Source of the DNA: Sva-07 sp963829585
GTDB lineage: Bacteria; Actinomycetota; Acidimicrobiia; Acidimicrobiales; Ilumatobacteraceae
Length of the DNA: 64,000 bases
Assembly: GCA_963829585.1 (NCBI GenBank)
Contig: CAWHJD010000028.1
Span: 186,001 to 250,000, forward strand
Direction of reading: 5' to 3'
Below, in pieces: positions 18,910 through 27,172 of the stretch (its first letter is position 1; every line of letters begins with the position of its first letter). Below the pieces are notes generated by a model, which searched no databases, had not been told where the DNA came from, and saw nothing but the letters and a program-made list of their open reading frames with translations. Both the position numbers and the translations under genes were made by a program.

Positions 18910-19983
18910 GTGACGACCCTCCTCGGCGCAGAGTCAGCCCCCGCCGCGCCTGACGTCGACGCCGAGCACGAACCGGACGACCGCCGCCGGCGAACCGGCC
19001 TGGCGATCGCCCTCGTCGCCGTGCTCGGGGCGGCGACGCTCGGCGCAGTGATGACGGGCGGGTCCGATTCGTCGCTGACGTTGACGGGCAGCGATGCGGC
19101 GGCCGCGACGGAGACGACTCCCAGCGCGGCTCCCGACACGGCCCCAGCCTCGCCGGCGGTGGCTGCCGTTGCGATGCCGGACCTCGAAGGCGATCTCGGC
19201 CAGAACGAGGTCGAGCCCACCGTGCCCGTCGAATCCGAGCGGGCCGACGGCGGCTGCACCATCGGTGCCATGTCGGTGCGGCTCGGGTCGAGTGGCGAAG
19301 GTGTCGCCTGCCTCCAGCAGGCACTCATCGACCTCGGCTACTACGACGGCGCGGCCGACGGTGACTTCGACGACCCGACCCTCGCCGCCGTCATGGCATA
19401 CCAGACCGACCAGAACCTGTTCGTCGACGGTGTCGTGGGACGTGAGAGCGCGATCGCTCTCGGTATCTGGCCCGACGAGGAGTCACTCGTCGTGCGCACC
19501 CCTCCCCCACCCGACGGGGCCATGGACTCCATGGGGTATCTGTTGTCGCCCGTCGCGTCGGTCGGCAGCGATGCTCCCCCGCTGCCCGCCGACTCCGGGT
19601 CTGGTCGTCGGGTCGTGTACGACCGCGCCGGCCAACGCGTGTGGGCGGTCGACGACGACGAACGCATCGTCCGTTCGTGGCTGGTCTCGGGAAGCACGTA
19701 CAGCAACGAGCAGCCGGGCATCCACACCGTGTACAGCCGGTCGGAGAGGTCCACCGCCTGGAACGGCAAGGCCTGGCTGCCGCTGATGATCCGCTACCAG
19801 CAGACCGAGATCGGTCACATCGGCTTCCACGCGATCCCGCTGCACGTCTCCGACAACACCCCGTACCAGACGACCGACGAGCTCGGCACCCGCTTGTCCG
19901 GCGGCTGCCAGCGCCAGCACAATCTCGACGCGGCGTTCCTCTGGGCGTTCGCCGACGTCGGGACCACCGTCGTCGTCACCTGA
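18910..19983 (+). CDS. L,D-transpeptidase-like protein with PG-binding domain (SGGC active site)
   Basis: 357 aa, GTG start. A hydrophilic N-terminus is followed by one membrane segment (about residues 33-50), an Ala/Thr/Pro linker, a PG-binding_1 domain (SSGEGVACLQQALIDLGYYDG), and a C-terminal YkuD-type domain (RRVVYDRAGQRVWAVDDD to the end). The conserved His is in GFHAIPLH. The Cys motif reads SGGCQRQ (Cys333) where most enzymes have SHGCIR. The catalytic Cys is therefore kept but the preceding His is Gly, seen in some actinobacterial homologues. Expected outside the membrane in wall cross-linking. Confidence 0.85.
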   Translation: MTTLLGAESAPAAPDVDAEHEPDDRRRRTGLAIALVAVLGAATLGAVMTGGSDSSLTLTGSDAAAATETTPSAAPDTAPASPAVAAVAMPDLEGDLGQNEVEPTVPVESERADGGCTIGAMSVRLGSSGEGVACLQQALIDLGYYDGAADGDFDDPTLAAVMAYQTDQNLFVDGVVGRESAIALGIWPDEESLVVRTPPPPDGAMDSMGYLLSPVASVGSDAPPLPADSGSGRRVVYDRAGQRVWAVDDDERIVRSWLVSGSTYSNEQPGIHTVYSRSERSTAWNGKAWLPLMIRYQQTEIGHIGFHAIPLHVSDNTPYQTTDELGTRLSGGCQRQHNLDAAFLWAFADVGTTVVVT

Positions 19984-19997
19984 TCGTCGTCACCTGA
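19970..19997. repeat. 14-bp direct duplication (TCGTCGTCACCTGA x2) over a stop codon
   Basis: Two perfect copies. The first carries the stop codon of the transpeptidase-like gene (19981-19983), and the second repeats the last codons and the TGA in another frame. Confidence 0.7.
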
Positions 19998-20002
19998 TCC
20001 GT

Positions 20003-21049
20003 TCAGAGCAGGGCGTGGAGACGCGCGGCCTGTTCGGCGGCTCTGGCCCTGATCTCGTCGGCGTCGACGCGGACGGCGACGCCCTGTCGGAGTGCAGGCT
20101 CGCCGGCGATGTCGACGTCGATGGCCCGAACGCCCGGCGTGTACGCGACATGCCAGGCCTGCATCGGCGAGTACGACCAGGTGACGCGGTCGTCGAGGGC
20201 CTCGGGGAACAGCGCCCATCCCGTCTCCAGCCATCCCCAAGCCGTGTCGGGGCTCGTGGTGACGTCGACGGCACGCGCGGCGACGAACGCGAGCTGGAAC
20301 TCGGCGATCATGTCGGCGCCGATGCCATCGGTCCCCAGCGCCACCGGATTCGCGAACCGGGACGGGCGGGCGTACCCGACGGCGTTGTTCATGTTCGAGC
20401 GCGGGTTGTGCACGATGGTGCCGCGCAACCCGTGGTCGTCGGGCAGGTGGACGCCGTGGATCAGGAGCCACTCGTCGGTGCTCAGCGAACGCAACCGATC
20501 AGCAGCCTCGACGTCGTCGGGGCCCTCCGCGACGTGGACGTGCACACCGACACCATGACGAGTCGCGAGCTCGGCCGCTGCGCCCAGCGTCTCGTCGGTG
20601 CAGGTGAACGCCGCGTGGACCCCCACCATCCCGACGCCACCCTCGCGCAGGAAGCGGTCATTCTCCTCCAGCCCCCGCCGCGCGCCCTCCGCGCCATGGC
20701 GATCGGTCACGCCGTAACAGGTGTTGACCCGCACCCCCACCTCGGCACAGGCCTTCGCGATGACACTCAACGACCCCTCGATCGCGTTGGGCGACTCGTG
20801 ATGATCGATGATCGCCGTACACCCGGCCTCGAGCGCTTCGAGCGCTCCGAGCTTGGCCGACCACTCCAGCATCTCCAGGTCGAGGGCGGCGTCGAGCCGC
20901 CACCACACCTGCTCGAGCACGTCGAGGAACGTCCGCGGGACGCGTGGTGGAGCAGGCATCCCACGAGCCAGCGTCGAGTAGAGGTGGTGGTGCGCACACA
21001 CGAGTCCCGGCGTCCGGTTGTCGTCAGGCGCGTGCACCTCGGTGGTCAT
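20003..21049 (-). CDS. Amidohydrolase (SsnA / chlorohydrolase-like), short N-terminus
   Basis: 348 aa. Metal-dependent hydrolase of the TRZ/ATZ-SsnA group, likely acting on a deaminated or dechlorinated nitrogen heterocycle; substrate not readable. All metal ligands are present: AHHHLYS, HVHVAEG, IHGVHLPD and LGTDGIGAD. It begins MTTEVHAPDDNRTPGLVCAHHH, so the ~60-residue N-terminal half of the usual small beta-sandwich domain is missing. A longer frame exists but lacks family similarity. The ATG overlaps the stop of the upstream membrane gene (TGATG), so it appears translationally coupled. Confidence 0.85.
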   Translation of the reverse strand: MTTEVHAPDDNRTPGLVCAHHHLYSTLARGMPAPPRVPRTFLDVLEQVWWRLDAALDLEMLEWSAKLGALEALEAGCTAIIDHHESPNAIEGSLSVIAKACAEVGVRVNTCYGVTDRHGAEGARRGLEENDRFLREGGVGMVGVHAAFTCTDETLGAAAELATRHGVGVHVHVAEGPDDVEAADRLRSLSTDEWLLIHGVHLPDDHGLRGTIVHNPRSNMNNAVGYARPSRFANPVALGTDGIGADMIAEFQLAFVAARAVDVTTSPDTAWGWLETGWALFPEALDDRVTWSYSPMQAWHVAYTPGVRAIDVDIAGEPALRQGVAVRVDADEIRARAAEQAARLHALL

Positions 21050-21357
21050 CAGTGATGTCGGCCCGACCGCGCCGCCGCCTTGGCAGCCGCCTTCGCCTCG
21101 GCCTGCTGCTTGTGGGCGTACCACCGCCAGATGGCCGTGATGATCACGGCACCGACGACCGAGCCGATGAGACCGCTCGGCTTCAGCGCCAGGCCGTCAC
21201 CGTTGAGCAGGCTGACCAGCAACCCACCGACGAACGAGCCGCCGAGTCCGGCGACGATCGCAATGGTCCAGTCGACCCGCCCGCCGTCGCGTCCGAGGAT
21301 GAACTGCGCGAGCGCGCCGACCAGAATTCCGAAACCGAGGATCGCAAGAATGAGCAC
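21049..21357 (-). CDS. GlsB/YeaQ/YmgE-family stress-response membrane protein
   Basis: 102 aa. Transglycosylase-associated protein family: three membrane helices with glycine zippers (LGFGILVGALAQFILG, AIVAGLGGSFVGGLLV, GSVVGAVIITAIWRWYA) and a basic Ala/Lys-rich C-terminal tail (about residues 84-102). Family members are small inner-membrane proteins induced by general stress; their biochemical role is unknown. Coupled by TGATG to the downstream amidohydrolase, which is an unexpected partner. It faces the other small stress/membrane genes of 21.4-23.6 kb. Confidence 0.88.
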   Translation of the reverse strand: MLILAILGFGILVGALAQFILGRDGGRVDWTIAIVAGLGGSFVGGLLVSLLNGDGLALKPSGLIGSVVGAVIITAIWRWYAHKQQAEAKAAAKAAARSGRHH

Positions 21358-21434
21358 CGGGGCACCATATCGCGGTGACTACATTCCGAAGAGGGACGTC
21401 ATGGGGACGTACCCGAAATCGAAATGAGGACTCC

Positions 21435-21623
21435 ATGATCAAGGGACTAATCGGACTGCTCATCGTCTTCCTGCTCGCCACGTTCCCGGCGACCTGGCTG
21501 CTGATGCTCTTCCTCGGCAACGTCGGCCTCGGCCTCGGCTACTGGGGCGCACTGCCCCTCGGAATTCTCGTGTCGGTGCTCATCGGCGGCGCAACTGCGC
21601 CATCCGTCGTGATCCGCGATTGA
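21435..21623 (+). CDS. Small two-helix membrane protein
   Basis: 62 aa from the ATG at 21435. Two long hydrophobic segments (IKGLIGLLIVFLLATFPATW and YWGALPLGILVSVLIGG) with a short polar end. No family recognised. It lies 77 bp divergent from the GlsB-type gene and 83 bp before the SHOCT membrane protein, in the same direction as the latter, within a run of small membrane proteins. Its size and context support it being real. Confidence 0.6.
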   Translation: MIKGLIGLLIVFLLATFPATWLLMLFLGNVGLGLGYWGALPLGILVSVLIGGATAPSVVIRD

Positions 21624-21706
21624 CGACCCGCCAGGCCACGCATTCCCTGCCCCGGCAGAACACGTCAACGTACACCTCAACGAACTTCGACGAAAGGTGA
21701 CAAGAC

Positions 21707-22102
21707 ATGATGATTGCTGCTGAATGGGGCGTCGGCCAGGTGCTCTGGTCGATGCTCTGGTTCTTCATGTTCGTGATCTGGATCTGGATGATCATCGCGA
21801 TCTTCAGCGACGTCTTCCGCAGCGAGGACCTGTCGGGCTGGGGCAAGGCGATCTGGTCGATCTTCATCATCTTCCTGCCGTTCCTCGGCATCTTCGCCTA
21901 CCTCATCGCACGCGGCGGAGGCATGGCCGAGCGATCCGCGAAGGTGGCCCAGGACGCCAACGAGGCAACGCAGGCCTACATCCGTGATGCGGCTGCGGTG
22001 TCGACCGACGCCGACCAGCTCGCGAAGCTCGCGGATCTGCACGCTGCCGGCAAGATCAGCGACGCCGAGTACGCCACCGCCAAGGCGAAGGTGATCGGCT
22101 GA
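21707..22102 (+). CDS. PLDc_N-like membrane protein with C-terminal SHOCT domain
   Basis: 131 aa. Two membrane helices (VLWSMLWFFMFVIWIWMIIA and GKAIWSIFIIFLPFLGIFAYL) resemble the phospholipase D nuclease N-terminal / cardiolipin synthase N-terminal membrane module. A short linker is followed by a SHOCT helical hairpin (DQLAKLADLHAAGKISDAEYATAKAKVIG), a module thought to mediate oligomerisation or binding. No catalytic residues. Close paralogue of the protein at 23198-23605, with matching ribosome-binding region, so the pair arose by duplication. Confidence 0.88.
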   Translation: MMIAAEWGVGQVLWSMLWFFMFVIWIWMIIAIFSDVFRSEDLSGWGKAIWSIFIIFLPFLGIFAYLIARGGGMAERSAKVAQDANEATQAYIRDAAAVSTDADQLAKLADLHAAGKISDAEYATAKAKVIG

Positions 22103-22159
22103 TCAACCCTGCACGTCGTCGTCGCCGAACGGTTCGACCGGTCTCGGCGACGACGACGC

Positions 22160-22528
22160 TCAGGCGAGCAGCTTGGCCTTGGCGGCCGCGAACTCCTCGT
22201 CACTGAGCACGCCGGCTGCCTTGAGGTCGGCGAGTTTCGTCAGCTGCGACATCAGATCGTCGCCGGCGGGTGCAGCAGGCGCGGCGGGCGCGGCGAGAGG
22301 CGCTGCCTGCTGGGCCTGCATCGCATCCATCTGCGCCTGCATGTCGGCGAGCTGCGCCTGCGAATCGAAGGCTGCCTGCTGCGCCGCCTCAGCCTCGGCG
22401 GCAGACTGCTGCTTGGCCGCCTGCTTGTTCTGGGAATGGCCCACCACCGCGGTGGCCGTGCCGGCGACGACGGCCGTACGGGCCATCGTTCCGACGAGTC
22501 CCGGTCGTCCTCTGCGTCCTCGTGGCAT
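22160..22528 (-). CDS. SHOCT-domain protein with Gln/Ala-rich coiled coil
   Basis: 122 aa. Basic N-terminus, a weakly hydrophobic segment (MARTAVVAGTATAVVGH), then a helical region rich in Gln and Ala (about residues 33-78, likely coiled coil), a Pro/Ala spacer, and a C-terminal SHOCT motif (MSQLTKLADLKAAGVLSDEEFAAAKAKLLA). No enzymatic residues. It lies convergent with the SHOCT membrane protein at 21707 and downstream of the DUF6325-like gene. The three SHOCT proteins in 2 kb may interact; that is inference. Confidence 0.85.
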   Translation of the reverse strand: MPRGRRGRPGLVGTMARTAVVAGTATAVVGHSQNKQAAKQQSAAEAEAAQQAAFDSQAQLADMQAQMDAMQAQQAAPLAAPAAPAAPAGDDLMSQLTKLADLKAAGVLSDEEFAAAKAKLLA

Positions 22529-22600
22529 GTCAATGTCTCCCTCTGTCGTGTGTTCGCGGTTCGATGTGTTCGTGTGTCGATGTGTCGGGGGTGATGCAGA

Positions 22601-23038
22601 TCAGGATTCGTCGAGCTGAGCGAGCTCGGCGAGCAGTTCGTCGACGACGAGGCCGGGAACGCGGAAGTTGTTGGCGAGCACACCACCGGAGTTGACGATG
22701 GCGTCGCGCAACGGGCGCGCCCACGTGTGTTCGAACACGAGGATCGCCTCGGAGCTGTTCGGCTCGAGCGTGTCGGCGAACTCCATGATGTCCTCGTCGG
22801 AGATGAGCGACTCGAGCTGGTTCATCACGTTGGCGAGCGCGGCGGCCTCGGCGTTGCCACCCATCTCCTCGAACTCGGTGAACGTCACGTCACCGTTGGC
22901 GTCCTTGCGCACGAGGATCCCGTCGATGATGGAGATGGTGTCGTTGTCGACGAGGCGCTCCAGCTCGGGGATGATCTCACCGGAGAACTGGTTTCCCGGG
23001 AAGTTGATGACGAGCACCTCGATGGGGGCGAGTGGCAT
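22601..23038 (-). CDS. DUF6325-like protein
   Basis: 145 aa. The ATG at 23038 follows a GGAGAA site and begins MPLAPIEVLVINFPGNQFSGEI, the usual start of this actinobacterial family; a longer frame exists upstream but is unlike it. The pattern IEVLVINFPGN...GEIIPELERLV..DTISIIDGILVRKD.DG...EFEE, and the late ILVFEHTWARPLRDAI..SGG, match DUF6325 (ferredoxin-fold-like, unknown function), which is found repeatedly beside SHOCT membrane proteins. No membrane segment. Confidence 0.82.
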   Translation of the reverse strand: MPLAPIEVLVINFPGNQFSGEIIPELERLVDNDTISIIDGILVRKDANGDVTFTEFEEMGGNAEAAALANVMNQLESLISDEDIMEFADTLEPNSSEAILVFEHTWARPLRDAIVNSGGVLANNFRVPGLVVDELLAELAQLDES

Positions 23039-23197
23039 GTTGTGTTCTCCAATTGTGAGCGCGGCGTCAGTCGGAATGACCGGTGCGATGGTACAGCGTC
23101 GGCCGGTGGATGGTTGATATTGAGCGGACACTCGGACAAGATGTGCAGGTTCGGAGCACGGTTGCTCCGACGAGACGACTGACAGAAAGGTCAGACA

Positions 23198-23605
23198 TTG
23201 CTACTCGCAGCTGAATTCGGCACCGGTCAGGTGCTCTGGTCACTCCTCTGGTTCTTCCTGTTCTTCGTGTGGATCATGTTGATCTTCACGATCTTCGGAG
23301 ACATCATCCGCAGTGACGACATGGGTGGTGGAGCCAAGGCCATCTGGTCGATCTTCATCATCTTCCTGCCGTTCATCGGGATCTTCCTCTACCTCATCAT
23401 CCGCGGTGGCGGCATGGGTGAGCGTCAGGTCGCTGCCGCCAAGAAGCAGAACGAGCAGATGCAGGAGTACATCCGCTCCACGACGGGCGGCACCGCCGGC
23501 ACGAGCGAAGCCGACCAACTCGCCAAGCTCGCCGATCTCCACACCAGTGGCAAGATCGACGACGCCGAGTACGCCACGGCGAAGGCGAAGGTCATCGGCT
23601 CCTGA
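23198..23605 (+). CDS. PLDc_N-like membrane protein with C-terminal SHOCT domain (paralogue)
   Basis: 135 aa. Start is TTG at 23198, set by AGAAAGG upstream and by alignment with the start of the paralogue at 21707. Two membrane helices (VLWSLLWFFLFFVWIMLIF, AIWSIFIIFLPFIGIFLYLI), a charged linker and a SHOCT hairpin (ADQLAKLADLHTSGKIDDAEYATAKAKVIG). Divergent from the DUF6325-like gene with a 159-bp gap that should hold both promoters. The two paralogues differ mainly in the linker. Confidence 0.88.
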   Translation: MLLAAEFGTGQVLWSLLWFFLFFVWIMLIFTIFGDIIRSDDMGGGAKAIWSIFIIFLPFIGIFLYLIIRGGGMGERQVAAAKKQNEQMQEYIRSTTGGTAGTSEADQLAKLADLHTSGKIDDAEYATAKAKVIGS

Positions 23606-23705
23606 GCTGACGATCCACTGACGTCACGGCGTCACGTCCGACGGTTCGTCGGGCGTGGCGCCGTCGTCGTTTTCGGCCACGGCGACAGCGTCACCGAAGA
23701 CCGCA

Positions 23706-24629
23706 TCACGACGGGGGAAAGACTCGGTCCCAGTCCCGTTGCATGCTCGCCACGGTCCAGCCGGCGGTGTGGGCGAACGCCGTGAACGAGCCGTCGAAGT
23801 CGACCGTCACCGCCTCCGGTTCGTAGGCGTACTCGCGGTCCGCGTCGTCGTGATCGACGAGCAACGCCATCGACGGACCGTCGGACGCGAGTGCGTACTC
23901 GAGCATCTCGCGATCACCGGCGGAATTGCCCGCGGCGAAGATCGGTCGGCGACCGAGTTCGCGCTGGATGTTCACCACCTTCGCCGCTCCTTCGTTGGCC
24001 GTGCCGATCATCTCGGCAGAGCGCGCGAGCTGCGGGCGGCCCTGGGCGTCACGCGTGAACTCGTAGTTGACGAGAGTTCCGACGACTCCTTCGGGCGGTA
24101 CGGCGTAGAACTCCTGGCTGATCGCCCGCACGAACTCGGTCCCACCGCCGGTGACGATGAAGACGCTGAACGACACCGCTCGGAGCGCATCGATCAGCTC
24201 CAGCATCGGCTGATACCGCAGTTGGAGAAAGGGAACGCGTCGTTCCGCGTGCACCGCCGCGTCGAAGAACCTGCGAATGCGTTCATCGAACTCCTCCGGT
24301 CCGAATCCCAGGGTCAGCTGCACCAACGCCAGCGCGATCCGTTCCAATCCCAACTCGGCCTGCGCCGCGTGGTCACGCTCGATCAGCGCACGGAACTCAG
24401 GGCGGGTGGCGATCGACGGATCGGCAGCAGCGGCCCGCTGGAGCTCGTCGAGCATGAACAGCAGCTGGAGGTACTGCGGCTTCTCGCACCACAGCGTCCC
24501 GTCGTTGTCGAACATCGCGACACGCTCGGCGACCGGGACATCCCTCGCAGCAGCGAGGAAGTCGAGCAGCGCGGACTTGACGGCTCCGGGCCGCCACGAT
24601 GGCAACGGGTCATCGGTGGGTGTGGTCAT
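23706..24629 (-). CDS. HAD-superfamily hydrolase/phosphatase
   Basis: 307 aa, cytosolic. HAD motifs: I, FDNDGTLW; II, FIVTGGG (Thr); III/IV, AAGNSAGDREML. Motif I has DND rather than DxDxT/V, as in the phosphoserine-phosphatase-like HAD group often found beside sulfatases. The large insertion after motif I (about residues 50-140) forms a helical cap. A GGAGAG site lies before the ATG. It is the third gene of a sulfatase, FGE, HAD operon, only 28 bp after FGE. Role unknown; perhaps phosphate removal in the same nutrient scavenging. Confidence 0.85.
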   Translation of the reverse strand: MTTPTDDPLPSWRPGAVKSALLDFLAAARDVPVAERVAMFDNDGTLWCEKPQYLQLLFMLDELQRAAAADPSIATRPEFRALIERDHAAQAELGLERIALALVQLTLGFGPEEFDERIRRFFDAAVHAERRVPFLQLRYQPMLELIDALRAVSFSVFIVTGGGTEFVRAISQEFYAVPPEGVVGTLVNYEFTRDAQGRPQLARSAEMIGTANEGAAKVVNIQRELGRRPIFAAGNSAGDREMLEYALASDGPSMALLVDHDDADREYAYEPEAVTVDFDGSFTAFAHTAGWTVASMQRDWDRVFPPS

Positions 24630-24655
24630 GGCTCTCCTTGTTGCGGGCTCGCGAC

Positions 24656-24684
24656 CGTCACGTTTGACCCGGCACCGTGTGACG
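24656..24684. repeat. 29-bp dispersed repeat (family D), copy 1, at the FGE 3' end
   Basis: Identical, on the opposite strand, to 48563-48591. Ends are inverted CGTCAC/GTGACG. Here it encodes the last residues of the FGE-like protein (RHTVPGQT) and its TGA stop (24658-24660), which suggests it was inserted into or replaced the original 3' end. Confidence 0.75.
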
Positions 24685-25588
24685 TCTGATGGTGCGGATG
24701 CCGATGTGGCTCATGCCGGTGTCGATCATCTGGGGTCGACGTGCCGCCGGTCGGTAGCGCTGACAGTAGTTGTCGGCGCAGAGGAACGAACCGCCCTTGA
24801 TCACCTTGCGCGGGATCCGGAACTGCGGTTGGTTCGGGTCGAAGCTCGACTCGACGTCAGGGCCGCGCGGATTGCTGGGCACGCAGCACGGTTTCTCTGC
24901 GTCGTCGGGGTGGCGCTGCGAGTACCAGTCGGTGGTCCACTCCCACACGTTGCCGGCCATGTCGTACAGACCGAATCCGTTCGGCGGGAACGACCCGACC
25001 GGCGCGGTACCGGTGAAGCCGTCCGCCTCACTGTTGCGCCACGGGAAGTCGCCCTGCCAGAAGTTGGCGAGGTACCGCCCGTCGGGCACCGCCTCGTCGC
25101 CCCACACGAAGGCCCGACCCTCGTGACCGCCACGAGCTGCGTACTCCCACTCGGCCTCGGTCGGCAGAGTCCTCGCCCGCCCAGGCGGCATACGCCTCGG
25201 CATCCTCGAACGCCACGTGCACCACGGGGTGGTCGAGCCGGTCGTCGATCGTGCTGTGCGGTCCGTACGGGTGACGCCACGACGCGCCCGGAGTCCACGT
25301 CCACCACTGGCTGAGATGGCGCAGGTCGACGGGGCCCGGCGTCATCGTGAACACCAGCGAACCTGCGACGAGGTTCTCCGTCGGCGCGCCGGGGTAGTCG
25401 GCGGGATCGAGGGGTCGCTCCGCCACGGTGACGTACCCGGTGGTGTCGACGAACGCCGCGAACTGTTCGTTCGTCACGGTCGTCGCGCTGATCGAGAACG
25501 CGTCGACGTGCACCAGATGCGTCGGCGCCTCCTCGGGGTAGTGGTCGTCGGAGCCCATGCGGAACGTGCCCGCGGGGACCGTCATCAT
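24658..25588 (-). CDS. Formylglycine-generating enzyme family protein (SUMF1/EgtB fold), frameshifted
   Basis: Oxidises the sulfatase active-site Cys to formylglycine. The 5' part (MMTVPAGTFRMGSDDHYPEEAP to AYAAWAG) and the 3' part (TLPTEAEWEYAARGG onward) are in different frames. Deleting one G from GCGGGC near 25184 joins them, giving AWAARTLPTEAEW with exactly the family spacing (AWAGKRLPTEAEW). Both FGE cysteines are present in SFLCADNYCQRYRPAAR, which supports true FGE rather than an EgtB relative. The gene is 25 bp after the sulfatase. The C-terminus and stop lie inside dispersed repeat D. Confidence 0.87.
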
Positions 25589-25615
25589 CGGTTCGGGATC
25601 ATCGCTTCGGGATCA
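25588..25615. repeat. 14-bp direct duplication over the sulfatase stop codon
   Basis: Two copies of a unit ending CTTCGGGATCA or GTTCGGGATCA (one mismatch) fill the sulfatase-FGE gap. On the coding strand each carries TGATCCCGAA; the first such TGA is the sulfatase stop. Confidence 0.6.
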
Positions 25616-27115
25616 CCGGCTGGCGGCCCCGGCCTGCAGCTTGGCGAGGACCTTCTCCACGTTGAAGCTGGCCGGCTCCTGCCGCGGCGGGAACTCGACC
25701 AGCGAGGTGAGCATGTTCGCGACGTACATCTGAGCCGGCACCAGGACCCAGGCGCGATCGATCATCCAGTCGAAGTAGGTGTTCGAGGTGATGTCGGCGC
25801 GTTCGTACGGGTCGGTACGCAGGTTGAAGATCTTCGGAATGCGCAACTCGGTGAACGGCTCGAGCCACACCTGCAGGGTCCCCTGCGCGCGTTGCTCGAG
25901 GAAGACGACCTTCCAGTTGTCGTAGCGCATCGCCGTGAGGTCGCCGTCGTCGGACACGTAGAAGAAGTGCTGGCGGGGGCTCTGATCGGCCACCCCGGTG
26001 ATGTAGTCGAGTTGGTCGTGACCGTCGAGGTGGACCTTGTACGTGGTGCCGTTCAGGTCGCGCCCCGCCTTCAACTCGTCCTTGATGTCGCGGTCCCCGG
26101 CCGCGGAGAGCAGCGTGACGAACCAGTCGTTGTGGCTGACGATCCCGTTCAGCACCTCACCTGCAGGGATGTGGCCGGGCCAGCGCACCATGGCCGGAAC
26201 CCGGTAGGCGCCCTCCCAGTTCGAGTTCTTCTCGTTGCGGAACGGGGTCGTTCCCGCGTCGGGCCACGAATTCATGTGCGGACCGTTGTCGGTCGAGTAC
26301 ATCACGATGGTGTCGTCGGCGAGGCCCTGTTCGTCGAGGAAGGCGAGGATCTCGCCGACGAGCTCGTCGTGGTCGATCATCACGTCGTGGTACTCCGACT
26401 GCCACCGGCCGGCCTGGCCGCGGCTGGCGTCCTTGGCGTGCGTGCGGAAGTGCATGTGGGTGGTGTTGAACCACACGAAGAACGGTGTGTCGTCGGCCTT
26501 CGCGTCGCTCATGAAGCGCAAGGCCTCGGGCAGGATCTCCTCGTCGACCGTCTTCATCCGCTCACGGGTGAGCGGACCGGTGTCTTCGATGCGCTGGGTT
26601 CCGTCGCCGTTCGCCCACGAGTGGATCACCCCACGCGGACCGAACGCCTTGCGGAAGTTCGGGAAGTCGGCTTCTGGCGGATAGTCCTCGTGCTCGGGTT
26701 CCTCCTCCGCGTTGAGGTGGTAGAGGTTGCCGAAGAACTCGTCGAAGCCGTGCATCGTCGGCAGGAACTCGTCCTTGTCGCCGAGATGGTTCTTGCCGAA
26801 CTGGCCGGTGGCGTACCCCTGGGCCTTGAGCGCCGTGGCGATCGTGGGATCCTCCGCGCGCAGGCCGATGTCGGCTCCCGGGAAGCCGACCTTGGTGAGA
26901 CCGGTGCGATACGGGTTCTGTCCGGTGATGAACGCCGCCCGGCCCGCCGTGCAGCTCTGCTCGCCGTAGTAGTCGGTGAAGCGCACGCCCTCGGCGGCGA
27001 TGCGGTCGATGTTCGGTGTCCGGTATCCCATCAAACCGTCGCTGTAGCAACTCAGGTTCGATATCCCGATGTCGTCACCCCAGATGATCAGGATGTTGGG
27101 CTTGCCGTTGGGCAT
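25613..27115 (-). CDS. Arylsulfatase-type sulfatase
   Basis: 500 aa. Hydrolyses sulfate esters. The N-terminal domain has the metal site NILIIWGDDIG and the modification motif CTAGR (Cys55, expected to become formylglycine), then GQFGKNHLGD (Lys/His site) and STDNGPHMNSW. The C-terminal subdomain ends with a Leu/Pro-rich stretch. There is no obvious signal peptide, so it may act in the cytosol. The adjacent FGE-like gene would activate it. Organic sulfate scavenging, perhaps in a marine or sediment habitat, is the likely role; substrate unknown. Confidence 0.93.
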   Translation of the reverse strand: MPNGKPNILIIWGDDIGISNLSCYSDGLMGYRTPNIDRIAAEGVRFTDYYGEQSCTAGRAAFITGQNPYRTGLTKVGFPGADIGLRAEDPTIATALKAQGYATGQFGKNHLGDKDEFLPTMHGFDEFFGNLYHLNAEEEPEHEDYPPEADFPNFRKAFGPRGVIHSWANGDGTQRIEDTGPLTRERMKTVDEEILPEALRFMSDAKADDTPFFVWFNTTHMHFRTHAKDASRGQAGRWQSEYHDVMIDHDELVGEILAFLDEQGLADDTIVMYSTDNGPHMNSWPDAGTTPFRNEKNSNWEGAYRVPAMVRWPGHIPAGEVLNGIVSHNDWFVTLLSAAGDRDIKDELKAGRDLNGTTYKVHLDGHDQLDYITGVADQSPRQHFFYVSDDGDLTAMRYDNWKVVFLEQRAQGTLQVWLEPFTELRIPKIFNLRTDPYERADITSNTYFDWMIDRAWVLVPAQMYVANMLTSLVEFPPRQEPASFNVEKVLAKLQAGAASR

Positions 27116-27172
27116 GAAGTCTCCTTGCGTGCGAAGTTCGCAGCAATGTATCCCAGCCCGGGAGCGGGCCGA

